This document shows positions 14,265 through 23,141 of a stretch of DNA of 30,629 bases, one piece after another (the first letter of the stretch is position 1; each line of letters starts with the position of its first letter). A program made the translations under genes and the position numbers. The notes beneath the pieces are model-generated. The model did no database searches, had not been told where the DNA came from, and was given only the letters and a program-made list of their open reading frames with translations. Origin of the DNA: CAYMUN01 sp964640775 (GTDB taxonomy: Bacteria > Patescibacteriota > Saccharimonadia > Saccharimonadales > UBA4665); NCBI GenBank assembly GCA_964640775.1, contig CAZXIT010000004.1, forward strand, positions 1 to 30,629, in the 5' to 3' direction.

Positions 14265-15332
14265 ATGATAAAAAATAAACGCTACTTACTCGCCGCAGTT
14301 TCACTGTTGTTCAGCTTCCTGCTACCGTCAATCGCCAGCGCCACCCAGCTTACCCAGGCCGGTTTGCGCCTGGGCCGTTTAGGCAATGGTGCCAGCACTC
14401 AGAACGACCTGCTGGTAACCTTTAAACTCAATACTACGCCGACATCCGTCGCCAAGATAAAAGTTACCTTCCCGACAGGCTTTACGATTACCGCCGGGAC
14501 GCCGACACCGGCCGTCACTGGCTTTCCAAACACGCCGGGCAGTATTACGGCGCCTCCCGGCACCCTGACATCAGTAGCGACGAGCGCTGGCGCGGGCCTT
14601 GGCGGCGATATCACCGTATCTGGTTTGACTTCAGCCAGTCTCAACGGTACGACACTGTACGGCTTTATAATTCCGACCGGTACTATCACCAACCCCTCGA
14701 CGCTCGGTCAATACAATACGACCACCGAAAGCCAAAACTCCGGCGGCACCCCGATCGACACTACCAGTACGCCGGTATACATCACAGGAGCTACGGCTGA
14801 CAAAGACAAAATTGCAGTTAGTGCTTCCGTGGCTCCAAACTTTAGCTTTACACTGAGCGCCAATACCGATACGGTACCAGCGGCTGACCCGACTACCACA
14901 CAGACCTCTCCCGGCGTAACCATGACTGTCGGTACTAACTCGCCGCTGGGCTACACCGCCTACGTTAAATCCGCCAATGCCGCCTTGAACTCAATTATTA
15001 GTTCGGGCACCCCGATTGCTACCGGCACCTTTGACGGCACCCCTGAAGTCTTTACTCCAGGTACTACCAAATATGGCTTTGTGCCGACCACTGGCACGGC
15101 CTGCTCCAGCTGTACCGGGTCAATTGCCTACGATGCTGAGTACAGCAACACCGACGCCACCCATGGCGGGGCCTTTAATGCCGCCAACACCTTCGCTTCA
15201 TTCGTCTCACGTACCGGGTATACCAATGCCGACCAGATTAGTCTCAAAGAACGCGTCACCGTAGCAAACACTGTTGGCTATGCCAATGATTACAGCGACA
15301 CCTTGACCATTGTAGCCGCTGGCAACTTCTAA
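14265..15332 (+). CDS. Secreted beta-rich surface protein B (VAAGNF C-terminus)
   Basis: A 355-residue exported protein. A clear signal peptide (about 1-26) runs MIKNKRYLLAAV, a hydrophobic core and IASA. The mature part is very rich in Thr, Gly, Ser, Ala and Pro with alternating beta-strand patterns. The first half (about 30-170) looks like an Ig/cadherin-type sheet; the second (about 178-355) is a paralogue of the C-terminal domain of the preceding protein. It carries one CSSC pair (in TACSSCTG) and ends YSDTLTIVAAGNF. No LPxTG, membrane anchor or WxL tryptophan motif is present. Position between its paralogue and two DUF916-like anchored proteins suggests it is displayed by them (inference). 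Confidence 0.85.
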   Translation: MIKNKRYLLAAVSLLFSFLLPSIASATQLTQAGLRLGRLGNGASTQNDLLVTFKLNTTPTSVAKIKVTFPTGFTITAGTPTPAVTGFPNTPGSITAPPGTLTSVATSAGAGLGGDITVSGLTSASLNGTTLYGFIIPTGTITNPSTLGQYNTTTESQNSGGTPIDTTSTPVYITGATADKDKIAVSASVAPNFSFTLSANTDTVPAADPTTTQTSPGVTMTVGTNSPLGYTAYVKSANAALNSIISSGTPIATGTFDGTPEVFTPGTTKYGFVPTTGTACSSCTGSIAYDAEYSNTDATHGGAFNAANTFASFVSRTGYTNADQISLKERVTVANTVGYANDYSDTLTIVAAGNF

Positions 15333-15350
15333 CTGCTCTACGCCATATAG

Positions 15351-15356
15351 TATACT
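15351..15356 (+). promoter_or_regulatory. -10 box for DUF916-like pair, near-leaderless
   Basis: TATACT ten bases before the ATG at 15367, with an overlapping TATAGT. No ribosome binding site exists between box and start, so the transcript would carry only a few untranslated bases. Confidence 0.45.
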
Positions 15357-15366
15357 TAGACCTAAG

Positions 15367-16422
15367 ATGAAACAGGTATTGAGGGGTTTTGCGGTCGCAC
15401 TGCTGGTCATGGGCGGGTGTGCTCTCTGGCAGCCAGCTTCAGCCAGCGCGGCTGACGGTTTTAATATCATCACTTCGCCGCTGCCGATTAAGCTAGCTAC
15501 CGCTCCTGGCAAGACAGTCGAGACGGAAATGCGTATTAAAAATCAAGGCAGCCAGGCTGAAACCATCAAAGTCGGGCTGATGAAATTCGGTGCTACCGGT
15601 GAAAACGGCCAGCCGGATTTGTTTGACCTGTCGCCGAAAGATACCTACGCCTCTTGGGTGCATTTTTCACCAGCGGAGTTTGTCGCCGAGCCGAATGTCT
15701 GGAAAACCGTCAAGGTCACCATTGACGTGCCGCCAGAGGCCAGTTTGGGCTACTATCTGGCGATCACGTTCTCTCGCGCCACCCAGGTCAAACAAAAGAA
15801 TGTCAGCAGCGTCAAAGGCGCTGTCGCGACGTTAGTTTTGCTGGATACCAAGACCGGCAATGAAAAACACCAGCTGCAGCTGCTGAATTTTTCAGCCAGC
15901 CACGGATTTTACGAATATTTGCCAGCTCAGTTTACTATCAAGCTCCGCAACACCGGAAATATTTATATATCGCCAGTCGGGAATATTTTTATCCAGCGCA
16001 GTAACAAGCCGGTCGATACCCTAGACTTTAACGCTGCCGGCGGCAGCGTACTCCCAGCTAGCAACCGGGTTTTCACTGTACCGTGGAGCAACGGCTTTCC
16101 GGTATTTAAAGATCGGCTGGTAAATGGCAAGCCGGATCCAGGCAAAAACGGCCAGCCTAAACAAGATCTGAAGTGGGATTTCACGCACCTCAACAAGCTC
16201 CGTATCGGACGCTATACCGCCAAAGTGCTGGTAGTCTATGACAATGGCAAACAAGATGTACCGCTGGAGGCGGCAGTCAATTTCTGGGTGATTCCTTGGA
16301 AAATACTGCTCGGGATGCTGGTAATTGTCGTCCTTCTGGGTTACGGGCTATTCAGCTTGGCGCGTTCCGCGGCCCGCAAGACCAGGGGTGGAGTAAGCAA
16401 ATACCGCCGTGGCAAAAAATAA
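15367..16422 (+). CDS. DUF916-like surface protein with C-terminal membrane anchor, copy 1
   Basis: A 351-residue protein with a signal peptide (about 1-29), an Ig-like N-terminal domain (about 30-140: KTVETEMRIKNQGSQAE, PPEASLGYYLAITFSRA), and a second beta domain (about 150-300: IKLRNTGNIYISPVGNIFI). One C-terminal membrane helix (about 307-328) and a basic cytoplasmic tail (KTRGGVSKYRRGKK) follow. This is the layout of DUF916/DUF3324 (WxL-interacting) proteins, which in Firmicutes bind WxL-domain proteins and peptidoglycan. The assignment rests on pattern and architecture, not a database match. The next gene overlaps its end by 14 bases and is a paralogue, so the two are probably a coupled, possibly heteromeric, pair. 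Confidence 0.8.
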   Translation: MKQVLRGFAVALLVMGGCALWQPASASAADGFNIITSPLPIKLATAPGKTVETEMRIKNQGSQAETIKVGLMKFGATGENGQPDLFDLSPKDTYASWVHFSPAEFVAEPNVWKTVKVTIDVPPEASLGYYLAITFSRATQVKQKNVSSVKGAVATLVLLDTKTGNEKHQLQLLNFSASHGFYEYLPAQFTIKLRNTGNIYISPVGNIFIQRSNKPVDTLDFNAAGGSVLPASNRVFTVPWSNGFPVFKDRLVNGKPDPGKNGQPKQDLKWDFTHLNKLRIGRYTAKVLVVYDNGKQDVPLEAAVNFWVIPWKILLGMLVIVVLLGYGLFSLARSAARKTRGGVSKYRRGKK

Positions 16423-17380
16423 ATATTTTCTATTTACAGTAATTTTGCTCGCTGTTTGCATCAGCGCTGCGCTATCCCCGCCTAGCGTTTGGGCGGCAAA
16501 TGCCCGGAATACTACTGGCGGTGTCACGCTCAGCCCGTTCTTGCAGCAGCTCTCAATCGCTCCTGATGAGGCTGGCAAAAGTTTTTCACTGAGCATCACC
16601 AACCATACGACGGGTTTGCAGGAGCTCAACCTGTCGGCTCGCGATTTTGGTTCGCTCAACGACACGGGGGGTATCCTGCTGGAAGGCTCCAGCAAATATA
16701 GTCAAAAATACGGCCTGACATCTTGGATGACTCTCGAAACCGACACTGTCGTACTGCAGCCCAATGAATCGCGGTCGGTACTGGTGACGATCAATAACCG
16801 TACGTCTTTGCAGCCAGGCGGCCACTATGGAGCCGTGGTAGCCAGCGTCAACAGCTTGGAAGATCAAAAAGGCAACAAAGTCATCATCAACCAGCAAATC
16901 CTGAGCCTGGTGCTGGTCAATAAAGTTGGCGGCGAGCACTATGATTTGAAGCTCAACAGCATGACCGCCAATGGCAATTGGCTGCACTTGCCCAGCACGG
17001 TCAAATTGCGTTTCCAAAACCCTGGCAATGTCCACGTTGTGCCGCGCGGCACGGTAAAGCTCAAAAGTCCGGGGGGCACCACCATTGCGCAGGGAATTAT
17101 TAACACCGAGTCGGCCTTTATTTTGCCCGAGAGTTTTCGTGAAATCTATGTGCCCCTGAGCCCCTTCGGCAAAGCTTTGCCGCTGCCTGGTCTGTACCAG
17201 GTTGAGGTTGACTATCGCTACGACGGGCTGAGCCGCTTTGCCCGCAAAAACTATGCCTTGCGATTTATAAGCGCAGGCATGTACTTAGTACTGGGGTTAA
17301 TCGCGGCTGTCGCTGCGGCAATTACCCGTCATCATCTGCGACGTAAAAAAGATCATAAAAAAGCCGCGCCACAAGAGTAA
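16409..17380 (+). CDS. DUF916-like surface protein with C-terminal membrane anchor, copy 2
   Basis: A 323-residue paralogue of the preceding protein with the same order: signal peptide (about 1-29), N-terminal Ig-like domain (SFSLSITNHTTGLQELNLS; SLQPGGHYGAVVASV), second beta domain (VKLRFQNPGNVHVVPRGTVKL), C-terminal membrane helix (about 288-308) and a basic tail (RRKKDHKKAAPQE). Matching blocks are NTGNIYISPVG versus NPGNVHVVPRG, and a shared PW/PL-rich turn before the last strands. The start is GTG inside the end of copy 1 (14-base overlap), with no good ribosome binding site, so translation probably depends on the upstream gene. The likely role is binding and display of the neighbouring secreted proteins (inference). 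Confidence 0.8.
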   Translation: MAKNKYFLFTVILLAVCISAALSPPSVWAANARNTTGGVTLSPFLQQLSIAPDEAGKSFSLSITNHTTGLQELNLSARDFGSLNDTGGILLEGSSKYSQKYGLTSWMTLETDTVVLQPNESRSVLVTINNRTSLQPGGHYGAVVASVNSLEDQKGNKVIINQQILSLVLVNKVGGEHYDLKLNSMTANGNWLHLPSTVKLRFQNPGNVHVVPRGTVKLKSPGGTTIAQGIINTESAFILPESFREIYVPLSPFGKALPLPGLYQVEVDYRYDGLSRFARKNYALRFISAGMYLVLGLIAAVAAAITRHHLRRKKDHKKAAPQE

Positions 17381-17386
17381 AAGCGC

Positions 17387-17415
17387 TTGTGTTTGGTTGT
17401 GAAATTTGATACGAT
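17387..17415 (+). promoter_or_regulatory. Promoter of the giant surface gene, extended -10
   Basis: TTGTGT (17387-17392), 17 bases, TACGAT (17410-17415), with TG at 17407-17408 making an extended -10. It starts just after the stop of the second DUF916-like gene and leaves a leader of about 40 bases. Confidence 0.6.
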
Positions 17416-17460
17416 TTTAGAGTAAGTTTACAAAGAAACACGTGAGAAAGTCGTTCAGCA

Positions 17461-20400
17461 ATGAAACGCCAGTGGAAAATAAAAAGTTTCTTGGTTGTGG
17501 CCAGCCTTTTGGCGGCTGTTTTGTGCTATGCGCTACCCCCGTTAACTGCAGCAGCTGTCAACCCGACGACCATGAGCTTCCAGGGCAAGGTGGTCAACGC
17601 CAACGGTACTAATGTCACTGACGGCACCTACAGTTTCTTGTTCAAGCTCTACACCGTTGGCAGCGGCGGGTCGGCAATCTGGACTGAAACCCAGAGCAGT
17701 GTTACCGTTGCGGCCGGAGTATTTCAGGTCAATCTCGGCAGTGTCTGCCCCTTCTTTACCAGCAATGCTTGCAACGGCAGCACGCCGATCGACTTTAACG
17801 CCAATCCTGCACTGTACCTCGGCATAACATTTAACAGTGACCCAGCTGGTGAAATGACCCCCCGCGTCCAGCTGCAGTCAGTGCCCTTCGCCTACCAAGC
17901 CGACAATGCCAGCAAACTTGGCGGCTTGGCTGCCAGCAACTATGTCCAGCTTTCACCTGGCAGCCAGCAGACAGGCAATATCAATATCAGCGGGAGCGGT
18001 ACGCTGGCGAGCGGACTAACCGTTACGACCGGTGGCGCTACTGTCGGCGGTACGCTCAGTGTCACCAGCAGCGCGGCCGGCAGCAATGCCGGCTTGCTCC
18101 AGGGCGCAGCCAGCGCTACCGTACCGACGCTGGTACTAAAAGCCGGCGTTACGCCCGGAGCGGCCGCCGATATCTTGCAGTTTCAAAGCTCCAGCGCTGT
18201 CCTGGGGGGTGTCCAAAATGACGGCGTTCTTAGCCTCGCGGGGAGTGCCGGCACTATCCAATACCAAAATGCCATAACGGCTCTGGGCGACAAGATAGCC
18301 TTGTACTCTAGCAGCACCTTTGGTCGGTACGGCTTCGGCATACAGGCCAACACCTTGGTGGCGCATATTGGTGCCAGCAGCGCGGCCTTTGCTATCAAAG
18401 TTGATCCGGGCAGCGGCCAGGCCTCCAGCGCGGCGCTTAATGTCTTCTCGGTGACTGGCGGTGGTATTGTAACGGTCGGAAATACTGGTCTGGCCGGCAT
18501 TCTCCAATCAGCCAGCGGCCAGAACCTCACCGTCCGAAGCCAGGGGGCTGGCCAATTAACTCTTGACTCAGCCAATGGCACCCTGGGGTTAGGCACCAAC
18601 ACGGCCACCATCCAGCGGACAGCAGCTACCGGCCTCAGTCTTGACCTGAATGACGGAGGCTTGACGACACTGACACTCAAAAACAGCGGTGCTGGTGTCG
18701 CAAACCTAAATCTCTTTGACGGCAGTCTGCAGACTGGCTCGACGCCGACTACTCGTCTCGACAATACCGGCAACCTGACCAACATCGGCACCATCGGTGC
18801 GGCTGCCGGCTCGTTTAATGTCAACGCTGGCGGTGATCTTACCGGTGTTGGAGCGGCTGTTGCCGGTGTTAGCAGTACTTCCAACGGGGGCAGCGGCTTG
18901 GGTACTTCCACCAGCCTGGTACTGGCTAGCGCCGCCGGTTTTACCAATGGCTATTACGTGCAGATGAACGACACTAACTGCGGGGGTACCGGCATTAACC
19001 CTTGCTACGCGAAAATTACCGGTATTGCCGGGAATACCTTGACGATCACACCAGCCTTAAAATGGACAACCGGCAAAACAGTCAATGAGTATCGTTTCCA
19101 GGAAATCGGCGGCACCGAAACTGGCCAGACTCTTGAGAACCGTTATGGTCGAGGCTACTTCATCGCCGGCGTGGCAACCGGCAACGGCACTACCTACTAC
19201 AGCGAGGACGGTATCACTAGCTCGCTCTCTGCATTTAACCTGCTGAGCGGCAGCACCGACCCGGCGACCATAAACATTGGCGGCTCCAACACAACAGCCA
19301 TTAATATTGGCACTGCTACCACGGTTACGACTTTTGCTGGCGGTATCGCCACTGGCGGCGGCAACAACGTGAATGCCGGAAGCGGTGCTTTGCAGGGAGG
19401 CAGCATCAGCATTAACAGCGGTACTTTCGCCGTCAATAGTGCCGGCGCCATCACAGCTTCTACAGGCATTACGAATAGCGGCACCTACAACGGCAACACC
19501 CTGAGCAGCAGTGCCCTGACATTCAGCGCGGCCAGCGCCAACGCTATCAGCGGTACTAGCAACCAGAACTTAACCGTCCAGAGTCAGGGCAGCGGTCAGT
19601 TGATCTTGAACTCAGCTAATGGCACACTGGGACTCTCGAATGCTACTACCACTATCCAGCGCACCGCGGCTGGTACTACTACCGTTGACCTCAAAGACGC
19701 TGCAACCACGACGCTCAGTTTGCTGAACTCAACCGCCAGCCAAGTGGCCAACTTTAGCGCTTCGGGTACTGTCACGGCTGGAACCGGTTTGCGGGCAACT
19801 TCTGGCGGCTTGACTGTTACAACTGGCGGCGCAAATATTACGGGCAGCGTTACGCTGGCCTCATTCACTTCGCTCGGCGTCGTTCACAGCAGCGCGGCCG
19901 GTTTGTTGTCAAATAGCGCCGTGGTGCTCGGTACCGATACCACTGGCAACTACGTGGCCACCCTCGGTACTTTAAGTGGGCTGACTACTACTGGCAATAC
20001 TGGCGCCGGCAGTACGCCCACCCTGAGTGTCACCTATGGTTCAACTTCTAGCACTGCCGTGCAGGGAAACGTAACAGTCACATGTGCTGCCGGCAGCGGT
20101 AATTTAACCGGAGGTGGTACGGTTCTGACGTTAGGCACCGGCGGTACCTGCGGCGCGATCTCCACGAATGCTGCTGTCAGTTTTGGCACCAGTGTCACGA
20201 CACCGCTCGTTACTTCCAGCGCCGGCCTAGCGGTAACCGGCGGCACAACTTTGAGCCTCCAGTCAACAGGCGCTAACACCGTGACTCTTGACACGGGCGG
20301 AGCAGCCGGAATTACTATCGCTGGAGCTAATGCCAACAATGTGACCATAGGCAATGTTACTAGCAATCCGGTCATTGCATTTAGCGGCTCGGGTACGTTT

Positions 20401-23073
20401 GGCACTACAACGGGGGCAGTATCGCTCAATGGCAATACTACGGTGACTGGAAGCAAGACTTTTAGCGTCGGCACCGGTCTCACGACTCTCGGCGGAGGTG
20501 TCACCGTGACTGGTGACATAACCGGCAGCGGTCGGCACTACGTACCGGCCGCCACGGGCACTAGCGGACAAGGCTACTTTATACGTAATGTCACGCCGAC
20601 ACCAATTGCAGCTTTCCAGGGTTTTGACAGTGGCACTAACAGCTTTGGCTTTTTCGCAGTTAATAAGATCTTTAACGGCACCACATGGACTGACTCTGGT
20701 CTAAGTCGCGTCGGCTCATCATTCCAAATTCAGGACGATAGCTTCAATTTCTATAGTTTTGATACGGCAGCCAACTTTACCTCGCGCTTCGTAGTAGCAT
20801 CTGGCGGCAATGTTGGCGTCGGCAGCAATGTCACACCGGGCTTTAAGCTGGACGTTCAGGGCGGCGACATCAACAGCTCAGCCAACATCCGAACTGGCGG
20901 TGTCATAAGACTCGATAATGCCGGTGCTCTCACCAACATACCTAGTCTAACAGCTACCGCGTCCAATCTGACCATTAGCAACACTGGTGCCGGCAACGAC
21001 ATTAGCGTCACTTCACAGGATGCAATCACCCTGACTACCGGCGCAAGCGGGCTGACTGTCAGTACTAACGGCGCGACTGCGCCGACAGCCCTCAGCATCA
21101 CGGACGGCACCAATAACCTCGCTAAAGTCATCGACGGAAATGTTTCAGGAGTCAACTATGGCATTCTCCAGCTGGGCGCCAAAGCCAGCACTGGCAACGA
21201 AGCTGCCCAGTGTGCCGCCGCTGGCGACGTCGGTAAAATCTACGTCAACAGCACTGATAAAGCTGTCTTTGCCTGCACCGCCGCTAACGCCTGGGAACAG
21301 TTGGATAATGGCCGCAATAACCAAGTATTTACCGCCGGTACCTTTACCGCTTCGACAACTGATACGGTGGTGGATAGTTTAGCTATTACACCAACAACGG
21401 CCAATAGTGATGTGTGGGTTAATTATGGCGCGGTCATCAGCCTAAACTGTACTGGCCTGGGCTGCAACCAGCCCGTTGTAGCTATCCGGCTGGTGCGCGG
21501 GACAACCTGTGCCGGCACTCAGCTGCAGACGACGAGCTATACCGGACAAATTACCTCCGGCAATGCCGGCTTCAACTTCGTGGATACGGCACCAACAAAC
21601 GGGGCTTCCAATACGTATGTTGTTTGTGCCCAGCGTACTGCCGGCAGCGGTACCATTACCAATACCATAGTCAGTCGCAGTTTGGTGTTGCAGGAAATAG
21701 ATACTACCGGCGCTGACTATGCCGAAACCTACTACAGTAGTACCGGTGATATTGCCCCCGGCACCGTCATTGCCGCTGACTCTTCCATAAAGGCTGGCGT
21801 CAAGCCATCCGGCGGTCGCTATCAAAAGGGTCTGCTTGGAGTTGTCTCAACCCAGCCAAGCCAAATCATTGGCGATCATACGGATAGTGGCACGCCTGTC
21901 ATCGTTGGTCTTGCTGGACGGGTGCCGGTCAAGGTGTCAAGTGAAAACGGTCCAATTCTGGCTGGTGACTCGCTGACCTCATCGTCGACACCCGGTACTG
22001 CCATGAAAGCTACCAAGGCCGGCACAATTATCGGTACGGCATTGACTGACTTTACCGGGCAGGGCCTGGGCGAGGTCATGCTGTTTGTCAGCACTGGCCA
22101 GACTGCCGGATCTTTGCCGCTGACGGCCGATAACCAGCAGCAGGACGGCAAGCAATTATTGGCCGACCTGGTAGCCGGCCGAGCTGCTGCTGCCGATCCG
22201 GTCGAGCTGTCCTCAATATTTACTGATCGCCTGGCCGCAGCCGTAGAGATTGTGACACCTAAAGTAGTCAGCGATACGCTGCAAACAAACAACATTGTGA
22301 TTGGCGACAGGGGTATTAATTTCACTAAAGAAAATGGGGAAGTCGTGGCTTCGATTGACGCATCCGGTGCTTTCCATGGTGCTGCTGCGCCATCACCGCT
22401 GCTAGGTGCCGGCGACGCCCTGCATATCGATACTCCTGCTGTCACTCCGGCCGCTGATTCGGCTATCCAAGTCTTGGGCGCTGCTGGCAGCGCTAGCACT
22501 GCCAGCAATACCCCGAACTTCAGTGTCAGCCCCGGCGGTGATGTCACGGCCGCCGGCAGCTTTATCAGCAAAAACGGCTCGTTCCAATTGATTGATGCCA
22601 CTGGCAAACAGGTTATCAGCATTGATAACGGCGGTAATGCCAGCTTCTCCGGCAACCTCAATCTGGCCAGTGCCAGCCTGAGCGGCGGGCTGAATGTTGG
22701 CGGCGACGCTAACTTCGCCGGTCTCAGTACCTTCCAAAAGCTAGCAACCTTCCTCGGCAAGACAATTTTCCGCCAGGATGTGCAATTTGACGGCCACATC
22801 GCTGTGGCAGGCGACGGAGCCGGCTACGCTTCCCTGCGCGCAGGTGAAAGCAAGGTGCACATCGACTTCAAAAATCCGTACACTGCTCCGCCTGTAGTAA
22901 GCGCTGCTACCACCGACGGCCAGTTCGTGACCTATACCGTCGACAAAGTGAAGGCCGATGGTTTTGATATCACGCTCAAGGATCCAGCTCCTGCCGACAT
23001 CACTTTTAGCTGGACTGCCATCGGCGTTAATAGTCCTCGAACCATCGTTAATCCGCTGCCAGCCAGCCCCTGA
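17461..23073 (+). CDS. Giant secreted fibre-like surface protein, 1870 residues
   Basis: A signal peptide (about 1-32) precedes an N-terminal domain (about 33-150) common in large bacterial surface proteins: MSFQGKVVNANG, DGTYSFLFKLY, AGVFQVNLGS, MTPRVQLQSVPFAYQADNA. Residues about 155-1330 form a long Gly/Ser/Thr/Asn-rich shaft with tail-fibre-like strand repeats, including a duplicated block (354-405 and 702-750). A DYAE-type domain follows (about 1415-1545: GADYAETYY, LLGVVSTQPSQIIG, LAGRVPVKVSSENGPI). Next are more beta repeats (GGNASFSGNLNL) and a C-terminal sandwich (about 1780-1865: KVHIDFKNPYTAPPVVSA, ADITFSWTAIG). No LPxTG or C-terminal membrane helix is present, so attachment must be noncovalent or through partners. 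It probably forms a surface fibre or adhesin; the ligand is unknown. Confidence 0.9.
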   Translation: MKRQWKIKSFLVVASLLAAVLCYALPPLTAAAVNPTTMSFQGKVVNANGTNVTDGTYSFLFKLYTVGSGGSAIWTETQSSVTVAAGVFQVNLGSVCPFFTSNACNGSTPIDFNANPALYLGITFNSDPAGEMTPRVQLQSVPFAYQADNASKLGGLAASNYVQLSPGSQQTGNINISGSGTLASGLTVTTGGATVGGTLSVTSSAAGSNAGLLQGAASATVPTLVLKAGVTPGAAADILQFQSSSAVLGGVQNDGVLSLAGSAGTIQYQNAITALGDKIALYSSSTFGRYGFGIQANTLVAHIGASSAAFAIKVDPGSGQASSAALNVFSVTGGGIVTVGNTGLAGILQSASGQNLTVRSQGAGQLTLDSANGTLGLGTNTATIQRTAATGLSLDLNDGGLTTLTLKNSGAGVANLNLFDGSLQTGSTPTTRLDNTGNLTNIGTIGAAAGSFNVNAGGDLTGVGAAVAGVSSTSNGGSGLGTSTSLVLASAAGFTNGYYVQMNDTNCGGTGINPCYAKITGIAGNTLTITPALKWTTGKTVNEYRFQEIGGTETGQTLENRYGRGYFIAGVATGNGTTYYSEDGITSSLSAFNLLSGSTDPATINIGGSNTTAINIGTATTVTTFAGGIATGGGNNVNAGSGALQGGSISINSGTFAVNSAGAITASTGITNSGTYNGNTLSSSALTFSAASANAISGTSNQNLTVQSQGSGQLILNSANGTLGLSNATTTIQRTAAGTTTVDLKDAATTTLSLLNSTASQVANFSASGTVTAGTGLRATSGGLTVTTGGANITGSVTLASFTSLGVVHSSAAGLLSNSAVVLGTDTTGNYVATLGTLSGLTTTGNTGAGSTPTLSVTYGSTSSTAVQGNVTVTCAAGSGNLTGGGTVLTLGTGGTCGAISTNAAVSFGTSVTTPLVTSSAGLAVTGGTTLSLQSTGANTVTLDTGGAAGITIAGANANNVTIGNVTSNPVIAFSGSGTFGTTTGAVSLNGNTTVTGSKTFSVGTGLTTLGGGVTVTGDITGSGRHYVPAATGTSGQGYFIRNVTPTPIAAFQGFDSGTNSFGFFAVNKIFNGTTWTDSGLSRVGSSFQIQDDSFNFYSFDTAANFTSRFVVASGGNVGVGSNVTPGFKLDVQGGDINSSANIRTGGVIRLDNAGALTNIPSLTATASNLTISNTGAGNDISVTSQDAITLTTGASGLTVSTNGATAPTALSITDGTNNLAKVIDGNVSGVNYGILQLGAKASTGNEAAQCAAAGDVGKIYVNSTDKAVFACTAANAWEQLDNGRNNQVFTAGTFTASTTDTVVDSLAITPTTANSDVWVNYGAVISLNCTGLGCNQPVVAIRLVRGTTCAGTQLQTTSYTGQITSGNAGFNFVDTAPTNGASNTYVVCAQRTAGSGTITNTIVSRSLVLQEIDTTGADYAETYYSSTGDIAPGTVIAADSSIKAGVKPSGGRYQKGLLGVVSTQPSQIIGDHTDSGTPVIVGLAGRVPVKVSSENGPILAGDSLTSSSTPGTAMKATKAGTIIGTALTDFTGQGLGEVMLFVSTGQTAGSLPLTADNQQQDGKQLLADLVAGRAAAADPVELSSIFTDRLAAAVEIVTPKVVSDTLQTNNIVIGDRGINFTKENGEVVASIDASGAFHGAAAPSPLLGAGDALHIDTPAVTPAADSAIQVLGAAGSASTASNTPNFSVSPGGDVTAAGSFISKNGSFQLIDATGKQVISIDNGGNASFSGNLNLASASLSGGLNVGGDANFAGLSTFQKLATFLGKTIFRQDVQFDGHIAVAGDGAGYASLRAGESKVHIDFKNPYTAPPVVSAATTDGQFVTYTVDKVKADGFDITLKDPAPADITFSWTAIGVNSPRTIVNPLPASP
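18520..18681 (+). repeat. Shaft repeat, copy 1, in the giant surface protein
   Basis: Codes for QNLTVRSQGAGQLTLDSANG and the following residues up to the Asp/Leu-rich strands. Matches copy 2 at 19564 in 28 of the first 36 residues; the DNA is more diverged than the protein, so the duplication is old and maintained. Confidence 0.8.
19564..19725 (+). repeat. Shaft repeat, copy 2, in the giant surface protein
   Basis: Codes for QNLTVQSQGSGQLILNSANG and following residues, 1044 bases (348 residues) downstream of copy 1 in the same frame. Both copies contain GTLGL and TIQRTAA. Confidence 0.8.
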
Positions 23074-23106
23074 GTGGTCAGGTGCTACCGTTCAGGTCTT
23101 GTGATT

Positions 23107-23115
23107 TGCTACAAT
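23107..23115 (+). promoter_or_regulatory. Extended -10 promoter for small CPR membrane protein
   Basis: TG, one base, TACAAT (23110-23115). No clear -35. AGGAGA at 23129-23134 is the ribosome binding site, 7 bases before the ATG at 23142. Confidence 0.55.
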
Positions 23116-23141
23116 AGGAGCAAGCCTTAGGAGAGTCATCC

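Noticed and set aside
18183..18947. 254-codon minus-strand frame inside the giant surface gene, and a similar 307-codon one at 21876-22799
   Set aside because: Composition is dominated by Pro, Val, Leu and Ala as expected for the antisense of Gly/Thr/Asn-rich repeats; no start signal or motif.
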